From contig DATCTN010000015.1 in the NCBI GenBank assembly GCA_036567965.1, forward strand, positions 81,431 through 145,430: a stretch of DNA of 64,000 nt, given 5' to 3'. A model generated the notes under the pieces. The model was not told the origin of the DNA. It saw only the letters and a program-made list of their open reading frames with translations, and made no database searches. Positions 58,921 through 64,000 of this stretch are shown one piece after another (the first letter of the stretch is position 1; the number at the start of each line of letters is the position of its first letter). This DNA comes from Candidatus Kryptoniota bacterium (GTDB lineage Bacteria; Bacteroidota; Ignavibacteria; Kryptoniales; JAKASW01). A program made the position numbers and the translations under genes.

Positions 58921-59652
58921 ATGAAGACTCTTGCACTAGCAGCATTCATTCAATTTGTAATTTCTCTCTCGACGGCAATGGCACAGGATCGATATTACAA
59001 CTGGAGCGAACAGTTTGAATCGGAAGATCCCGGCGAATTCGAACTAGAGAGTTATTCTAATTTCGATACGCCTTCATACTCGAGCAGCAATCACTCGCTT
59101 GTCCAGACATTCGAGCTCGAGTACGCATTCTCCGATCGTGTTCAGGCAAGAATAAGCCAGGGCTTCTTAAAAGGTTACCCTGCCGGGGAGTTCTCATCGG
59201 GAGTTCTCGAAGTCGAAGGACTCTACCGACTCGTCGCGCCGGGAAAATTCTACTTCGATCCGGTCGTCTATCTTTCATTCTCAAGGAGCTGGACTCCCGG
59301 CAGCGCGAGGACCGCTGAAGCGAAACTCATACTTTCAAAAGATATCGGACCAATCAACGCGCTCGTGGTCGGATCTACCGAGTATGACCTCGGAGGCGAG
59401 AGCGAGTTAAAACCCGAAATGAGCGCGGGAGTCAGCTATCAAATCGTCGAAGGTCTCAGAGCGGGTGTCGAAGCGTTTGCCACCGGCGAGGACGAAGACA
59501 AAACAGAGGATGCAGATCTCCGTGGTACGGGAATCGGACCCACGGTCTCTTTCTCCACCCCATGGTTCTGGATGACAACGGGTGCGTCGTTCGGGTTATC
59601 CGGGGCCGCAAACAATCTAAACTTCCGCACTATTATCGGAATCGACCTATGA
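58921..59652 (+). CDS. Outer-membrane barrel-like protein of the iron locus
   Basis: This 243-residue protein has a signal peptide ending AMA|Q and a body of amphipathic beta strands (FELEYAFSDRVQARISQGF, LEVEGLYRLVAPGKFYFDP) ending in IGIDL. It looks like a small outer-membrane beta-barrel. No family could be named with confidence. It is the first gene after the putative operator and lies 42 bp before the Fur-family gene, with FeoA and FeoB next. A role in iron entry across the outer membrane is inferred from this context only. Confidence 0.6.
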   Translation: MKTLALAAFIQFVISLSTAMAQDRYYNWSEQFESEDPGEFELESYSNFDTPSYSSSNHSLVQTFELEYAFSDRVQARISQGFLKGYPAGEFSSGVLEVEGLYRLVAPGKFYFDPVVYLSFSRSWTPGSARTAEAKLILSKDIGPINALVVGSTEYDLGGESELKPEMSAGVSYQIVEGLRAGVEAFATGEDEDKTEDADLRGTGIGPTVSFSTPWFWMTTGASFGLSGAANNLNFRTIIGIDL

Positions 59653-59694
59653 TGTGTCCGGAAGAGATTAGGCTAAACTCAAGATAGAGCGCCA

Positions 59695-60129
59695 ATGGAA
59701 ACTGCGAAAGAAAAATTCGAAGGCTACTTGCGGGAAGAAAAGTACCGCATAACACCCGAGCGTTTTGAAGTACTGGATGTTGCTATGGCGACATCGGGCC
59801 ACTTCGACGCGGACGAGCTCTTCCTCACTCTGAAAAAGGAAGGGAGTAAGGTCTCACGCGCGACCGTCTACAACACGCTCGATATTCTCGAAGAGTGCGG
59901 GCTCGTCTACAAGGTCCGCCTGAAGGATCATGGCTCGCGTTATGAGAAGGCGTTCGGGAGAGCTCCGCACGACCATCTGCTCTGCGCACAATGCGGACAG
60001 ATAGTCGAGTTCGTCGACGAGAACATGGAGAAGAGCCGTGAGGCAATCGCAAAGAAATTCAAGTTCGAATTGATAAGCCATTCTTACCAGATACTCGGAT
60101 TGTGTCCCGATTGCAGGAACGGAAGATAG
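59695..60129 (+). CDS. Fur-family transcriptional regulator
   Basis: This 144-residue protein has the Fur order: an N-terminal winged helix with GHFDADELFL and SRATVYNTLDILEECGLV, then a dimerisation domain with HDHLLCAQCGQIVEF and LGLCPDC, the two CxxC pairs of the structural zinc site. Whether it senses iron (Fur), peroxide (PerR) or another metal cannot be fixed. Its position immediately before feoA and feoB and after the barrel gene favours Fur and autoregulation of the locus. Confidence 0.88.
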   Translation: METAKEKFEGYLREEKYRITPERFEVLDVAMATSGHFDADELFLTLKKEGSKVSRATVYNTLDILEECGLVYKVRLKDHGSRYEKAFGRAPHDHLLCAQCGQIVEFVDENMEKSREAIAKKFKFELISHSYQILGLCPDCRNGR

Positions 60130-60162
60130 TTTCACTTCGAATAAAGCGCTGTAGCGGAGAAA

Positions 60163-60438
60163 ATGAAAACAAAACTTACATGGGCAAAGAGGGACGGGGA
60201 CTCAAGGGATAGAAGGAAACTGGCGAGGAACCTGCAAGAGCTGCAAGTGGGCGACGATGCCCACATCGTAGCATTCACGGTCCAGGACGACACCGCCAAG
60301 AAAGTCGAGGCGATGGGATTGCGGGTCGGGAAGAAGATTACAGTATTAAGGAAACTGGGACGAGGAATTTTGATCAGGACGAGTCATTCGAGAATTGTGA
60401 TAACATCGGATGTTGCGAAGAATATTGAGGTAAAATGA
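60163..60438 (+). CDS. feoA: Ferrous iron transport protein FeoA
   Basis: This 91-residue SH3-like protein has a core AMGLRVGKKITVLRKLGRG (identified by GLRVGKKITVL) and a C-terminal SRIVITSDVAKNIEVK. Its N-terminal 25 residues are basic and longer than in many FeoA proteins. FeoA supports FeoB-mediated ferrous iron uptake from the cytoplasmic side. Its stop overlaps the feoB start by 4 bp (ATGA), which firmly sets the operon. Confidence 0.9.
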   Translation: MKTKLTWAKRDGDSRDRRKLARNLQELQVGDDAHIVAFTVQDDTAKKVEAMGLRVGKKITVLRKLGRGILIRTSHSRIVITSDVAKNIEVK

Positions 60439-62522
60439 AAAAGAGTATTAAGGTGGCTTTTGCCGGTAACCCGAATGTCGGCAAGACTTCGCTTCTCAAC
60501 CACGCGGCCAAGACCGACCTCAAGGTCGGGAACTGGTCGGGAGTAACGGTAGAGAAACGCGAAGGGTTCATGAATTACAAGGGTTACGACATCCACTTCG
60601 TCGATCTTCCCGGGATCTACACCCTTGAGCCGCTGTCTGAAGATGAATGGGTCGCGTATAGTTTTCTGACGGAGGAAAATCCCGACGTGGTGGTCGATGT
60701 GATCGAAGCCGCGAACGCCGACCGCGATTTTCTTCTGACGACCGAGCTCCTCGAGTTCGGCAGACCGATGGTCGTTGCATTGAACATGGTCGACGAAGCG
60801 GCAAAACGCGGAATAGAAATAGACAGCAACCACAGCCGCGAACTTTTGAATGTCCCGGTGATAAAGACAAACGGGAGGACCGGCCAGGGAGTTACTGAGC
60901 TGCTCGATGCGATAATAGATTCCGCAGAAGGAAAGACCCATCCGAATCCGGTGAAGTACAATGAGATGATGGAGCAAGCCCTTTCGCGCATCTCAGCAGA
61001 CGGCGGGTCGGCAAAACTAGACAAGCACCAGCTCATACAGCTGCTATCACAGGGCAACGGGGAGAATGTCGAAAAGAACAAACTCGAAAAATTTTACAAG
61101 AAAAGTATCTCGGACATCGTCAAAGACGAGCGGTACGCATTCGCGAACGGATTTTACAACGAGGTCTTAAAGAAAAAGAAAACGACGGCGCGGGATGTAA
61201 CCGACCAGATCGACAAGATCGTGCTTCATCCTTTCCTGGGATTCGCAGTGTTCTTACTCGTTATGTTTCTCCTGTTCAAAGTGTCTTTCGATTTTTCAAA
61301 TCCCCTCATGAACTGGACGACCGGACTGATAAATGATTTTGCCGCGCCCCTGATTTCCTCGCTTCTGTCGAGTCTCGGTGCGAGTCAGTGGATAATGAAG
61401 TTCTTTTCGGAAGCGATTGTGGGTGGAGTAGGCTTTGTCATAACATTTGTACCTCTTATAGGCGCGATATATTTCCTCCTGGCGCTCCTCGAGATGTCGG
61501 GGTACATGCCGAGGATCGCGTTCCTGATGGACAGGTTCATGCATAAGCTGGGACTCCACGGAAAAGGGATGATCCCGCTTCTGCTCGGTTTCGGCTGCAA
61601 CGTTCCGGCGATAATCGCGACGAGGACTCTCGAGAAGAAGCGCGACAAACTTCTCGTGATGGCGATGATCCCGTTCATGAGCTGTCCGGCGAGACTCGTC
61701 ATATTTTCATTCTTCGCGATACTGTTCTTCAGTCATCCGGCGATAGTGATATTCTCACTTTATCTCGGTGGAATTCTGATCGGACTTCTCACGGCTTTCT
61801 TCCTTAGAAAGACGGCATACAAAGGAAAGCTTTCACATTTCGTAATGGAGCTCCCGCCATACAGAGTTCCGAGGATAAGGACGGTCCTGAGGATCACGTG
61901 GGTGCAGGTGAAGAGTTTCCTTTACAGGGCGGGCACACTCATATTTGCGGCGTCGGTAGCGGTCTGGATATTGCTCAACACACCGCCGAATATAAAAAGC
62001 CAGTCGGACAGTGTCGCTGCATACATAGGCAAAGCAATCACGCCGGTGTTCAAGCCGATCGGGATAAACGACTGGAGGATCTCCACCTCGCTCATACCTG
62101 CGTTCCTCGCGAGAGAGATCGTACTCAGTTCGATGGGGACGATATATTCTGAAGATGCGGAAGCGCGCTCGGCGAAGGTTCCTCACGAGAAGTTTCAATT
62201 TTATTTGGCGCTAAGGGGGCAGGCGATGTCATTCGCGACTGCGATCAAGGAGAGTTTCGGTTCGCTCCTCACGCCCACGATCCAAACACTCCAGGCGGAC
62301 GATAGCCAGGAAAGTCTGCGTGCCGTGATAAGGTCGAGTTTCACTCCGGCATCGGCATTATCATTTATGATTTTCCTGCTATTGTACACCTCATGTCTCG
62401 CGACAGTCGCGGTAATGGCACGAGAAGGCGGCAAAAAGTTCGGGTTTCTATTTCTCGGTTACAGTTTTGCGATAGCATGGGTCGTTGCATTCATCGTATA
62501 TAACGTCGGGACACTGATATGA
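60435..62522 (+). CDS. feoB: Ferrous iron transporter FeoB
   Basis: This 695-residue protein has an N-terminal G domain with P-loop GNPNVGKTS (about 11-19), DLPGIYTL (G3) and NMVD (G4), then a linker with GDI-like helices. The membrane region has Gate motifs GFGCNVPAIIATRTLE and a second Gate region ending LYTSCLATVAVMARE. It is the main inner-membrane ferrous iron transporter. The length is complete. It is followed by an inverted repeat and a 33-residue membrane peptide gene. Confidence 0.95.
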   Translation: MKKSIKVAFAGNPNVGKTSLLNHAAKTDLKVGNWSGVTVEKREGFMNYKGYDIHFVDLPGIYTLEPLSEDEWVAYSFLTEENPDVVVDVIEAANADRDFLLTTELLEFGRPMVVALNMVDEAAKRGIEIDSNHSRELLNVPVIKTNGRTGQGVTELLDAIIDSAEGKTHPNPVKYNEMMEQALSRISADGGSAKLDKHQLIQLLSQGNGENVEKNKLEKFYKKSISDIVKDERYAFANGFYNEVLKKKKTTARDVTDQIDKIVLHPFLGFAVFLLVMFLLFKVSFDFSNPLMNWTTGLINDFAAPLISSLLSSLGASQWIMKFFSEAIVGGVGFVITFVPLIGAIYFLLALLEMSGYMPRIAFLMDRFMHKLGLHGKGMIPLLLGFGCNVPAIIATRTLEKKRDKLLVMAMIPFMSCPARLVIFSFFAILFFSHPAIVIFSLYLGGILIGLLTAFFLRKTAYKGKLSHFVMELPPYRVPRIRTVLRITWVQVKSFLYRAGTLIFAASVAVWILLNTPPNIKSQSDSVAAYIGKAITPVFKPIGINDWRISTSLIPAFLAREIVLSSMGTIYSEDAEARSAKVPHEKFQFYLALRGQAMSFATAIKESFGSLLTPTIQTLQADDSQESLRAVIRSSFTPASALSFMIFLLLYTSCLATVAVMAREGGKKFGFLFLGYSFAIAWVVAFIVYNVGTLI

Positions 62523-62542
62523 CGGCAAAGAGCCTAACGGGT

Positions 62543-62605
62543 CACTGCGACTCACCTTCATTGAGTTCTTTCAGGTTCGTAGGAGGTTTAAGGTGAGTCG
62601 CAGTG
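62543..62605. repeat. 16-bp perfect inverted repeat after feoB
   Basis: CACTGCGACTCACCTT (62543-62558) and its exact reverse complement (62590-62605) flank a 31-nt loop, between the feoB stop and the small Cys-tailed gene. There is no T-run after it, so it is not a standard terminator. It could stabilise the feoB transcript, act as a partial processing site, or be the ends of a tiny mobile repeat. Confidence 0.65.
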
Positions 62606-62630
62606 GCGTGCCCCAGGAAGCGGTGTTGAT

Positions 62631-62732
62631 ATGATAGCCGAGATTATTTTCATGGGATTGATGGGGGTGTTCGCGGCAGCGGTGATCTGGAGATCAGTAA
62701 AGAAGAAAAGTAAGAAAAGCTGCTGCGACTAG
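62631..62732 (+). CDS. FeoB-associated Cys-rich membrane peptide (33 aa)
   Basis: An ATG with AGGAAG 10 nt upstream opens a 33-codon frame: MIAEIIFMGLMGVFAAAVIW, then a Lys-rich RSVKKKSKKS, then CCD and a stop. One transmembrane helix followed by a basic linker and terminal Cys pair is the pattern of FeoB-associated Cys-rich membrane proteins, which follow feoB in many Bacteroidota and may handle ferrous iron on the cytoplasmic side. It is shorter than typical relatives and has only two Cys. Confidence 0.65.
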   Translation: MIAEIIFMGLMGVFAAAVIWRSVKKKSKKSCCD

Positions 62733-63055
62733 AAGCGCAACAACCAATCTGGTTCACTCGCTCTGCGGCGGAACCCATCAGCGGAAAGCGAAACTGTCGG
62801 ATGCAGAGTGGGCGGATTGGTTCTCAAAAAGTGGGAAGTAAACCGCCCACCTGTTCGTCGTGGTATTGCGAAAATAGTTTCTACTGACCGGTTTGAGTGT
62901 GGCATGGTCATTGCACGGATAATATTTGCGATGGATCGTGGCACATCTAAGATGGAACAGTTTCTCGAATGCAGGTACGGCAACCAACCTTGTCATTCGG
63001 CCAGTCGTTAATCACGGCATAAGGGCTGAAAGATTCGACATACTTAAGTTTTTTC
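62733..63055. other. Non-coding gap with inverted repeats, no convincing gene
   Basis: Short frames exist on both strands, but none has a ribosome-binding site with family-like sequence. Two inverted repeats are seen: CTCTGC/GCAGAG (62761-62766 and 62803-62808) and GTGGGCGG/CCGCCCAC (62808-62815 and 62843-62850). Nothing else was recognised. Confidence 0.5.
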
Positions 63056-63084
63056 TTGACATAAGATTCAATCATCGGTAAAAT
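63056..63084 (+). promoter_or_regulatory. Near-consensus sigma-70 promoter
   Basis: TTGACA (63056-63061) and TAAAAT (63079-63084) are spaced by 17 nt. The leader to the next ATG is about 97 nt. This is the closest match to an E. coli-type promoter in the window. Confidence 0.7.
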
Positions 63085-63187
63085 GGAGCAGGTAGTTAGA
63101 GCAGGACCTTCCGTGTGGAGTAACCCCAGTACGATTTGATGATTGGTACATGAGGCAGTAACGTTTAAATCGCTGGCCGGAGGGGGC

Positions 63188-64000
63188 ATGAGGAGAATAT
63201 GTGCGGGCATTGTGGTAGTTGTCGTGACGGGAGTGAGTGCGGCCTTATACGGACAGGTGCACATCAGGACGAGTGTAACGATCACGCCGAAGTCGAGGGA
63301 AATAACACAGGACGAGGAAATAAGAACTCATAAGATCCAGTTTCGGCTTTGGTGCAACGATCCGGTAGTTGCATCTTCTAGAATAGAAGCTAAAGGACCG
63401 TGCGGGTTCGATACCGTCTATTCTGCAGCTGGAGGCGATGTGACTCTGGTATTATATTCGCCTACAGCCGGAGATTATACATTCTATTCGTACATCAAGC
63501 TGACAGGCGGCACACTCCCGAAGAGCGCTCCTGGCTTTAACCTGAGCATTGACGACAACCCATCTGATGATTTTACCGGACCGGTCATGTTCACAAACTC
63601 AAGCGATTGGCTGTTAGTAAACTGGTGGATGTATGGGGAGTTCTACCAGCCGTGGGTTGATTGGAGCACTCCTTACAGTTCCGGGTTTGAGTTCTCACTT
63701 TCTACACGGACGCTGTTCTATGGTCAACAGGACGGCATGGGAATGGGTCCATACAATGACTGCACTAATACCGCGTGGGAGAGTTCAGATTCTGTCACAT
63801 TGACTATAATAGAGGGAGGAGAATACGCATCACTGTCAAAGTTCGACTTCGATACCCAGACCGATGTGGAACTCGGGAAGACAGCGAGGACTACAGGGAA
63901 TGACCTATGGTACCACTATCTCTCAGCCAACCAAACACGTCCCGACAGCGGAGAGGTATGGGTAGTTGTTGAAGCGGAGAGTAACGGCATGACGGGATTT
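63188..64000 (+). CDS. Secreted protein of unknown function (runs off the window)
   Basis: The frame is open for 271 codons to the window edge. A signal peptide (CAGIVVVVVTGVSAALYGQ) is followed by beta-rich sequence: TPKSREITQDEEIRTHKIQF, PTAGDYTFYSYIKLTGG, WLLVNWWMYGEFYQPWVDW and GEVWVVVEAESNG. GGAGGGGGC stands directly before the ATG. It could be a surface or extracellular protein with a C-terminal sorting domain beyond the window, but that end is not visible. No enzyme family was recognised. Confidence 0.7.
   Translation, partial: MRRICAGIVVVVVTGVSAALYGQVHIRTSVTITPKSREITQDEEIRTHKIQFRLWCNDPVVASSRIEAKGPCGFDTVYSAAGGDVTLVLYSPTAGDYTFYSYIKLTGGTLPKSAPGFNLSIDDNPSDDFTGPVMFTNSSDWLLVNWWMYGEFYQPWVDWSTPYSSGFEFSLSTRTLFYGQQDGMGMGPYNDCTNTAWESSDSVTLTIIEGGEYASLSKFDFDTQTDVELGKTARTTGNDLWYHYLSANQTRPDSGEVWVVVEAESNGMTGF

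Noticed and set aside
62808..63011. Plus-strand frame of 67 codons after the Cys peptide gene
   Set aside because: It has no ribosome-binding site, has a Cys-Arg-rich chance-like composition and lies across inverted repeats.
62947..63285. Minus-strand frame of 112 codons near the window end
   Set aside because: It runs antisense across a near-consensus promoter and the signal peptide of a better gene.
1..64000. tRNA genes, CRISPR arrays, integrases, transposases or att sites
   Set aside because: I looked for T-loop consensus, regular direct repeats and transposase or recombinase motifs and saw none; this by-eye check can miss degenerate cases.

Overview
The window reads as a chromosomal segment of an Ignavibacteria/Kryptonia-type member of the Bacteroidota-Chlorobiota lineage, with roughly 50% GC. 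Three secreted proteins end in a type A T9SS sorting domain with the NxPNPFNPAT motif favoured by that group. A TonB-dependent receptor is paired with a DUF4249 lipoprotein, there is an LptD-like outer-membrane protein, and signal peptides often end A|Q. No rRNA, tRNA, CRISPR array, transposase or prophage gene was seen. Gene density is high, and stop-start overlaps such as ATGA are frequent.

Layout. Positions 1-7.2 kb hold an LptD-like assembly protein, an ArgA-type acetyltransferase, an acyltransferase-3 membrane protein, a periplasmic thioredoxin-like protein, an Eis-like acetyltransferase and a GT9 heptosyltransferase-like enzyme. The 7.24-7.55 kb gap holds no protein gene but carries a well-formed promoter and a candidate small RNA of about 90 nt with two C-rich hairpin loops. 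Positions 7.5-20.3 kb hold housekeeping genes: an M24 peptidase, a DPP IV-type peptidase, RadA, SemiSWEET, RdgB, a deoxynucleoside kinase, an amidohydrolase, RecG, a DUF4097-like protein and a quinone-oxidoreductase-like MDR enzyme.

Positions 20.3-30.5 kb are a minus-strand catabolic cluster. It resembles the phenylacetyl-CoA pathway: two crotonases (PaaF- and PaaG-like), a 3-hydroxyacyl-CoA dehydrogenase, a thiolase, an aldehyde dehydrogenase and a lone PaaA-like diiron protein. PaaB, C, D, E and K are absent. Positions 30.7-38.8 kb are an alpha-2-macroglobulin/PBP1C operon. Positions 39-46.2 kb (minus strand) hold the TonB receptor, DUF4249 and a T9SS-sorted beta-propeller protein, then a YggS-like protein and a zinc metallopeptidase with a probable winged-helix tail. 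Positions 46.3-52.2 kb hold secreted proteins, including an M30-like metalloprotease and a second large Asp-box propeller. Positions 52.3-58.8 kb hold DUF4905, an AddB-like nuclease, RmuC and DUF58.

Positions 58.9-62.7 kb form a ferrous-iron locus: an outer-membrane barrel-like protein behind a promoter with an overlapping dyad, a Fur-family regulator, FeoA, FeoB and a 33-residue Cys-tailed membrane peptide. The window closes inside a secreted protein of unknown function.

The best leads for something not yet described are the twin-loop small RNA at 7.4 kb, the PaaA-like oxygenase subunit without its usual partners, the metallopeptidase-winged-helix protein, and the barrel-Fur-Feo locus. All functional calls come from reading translated sequence; no database search was run.
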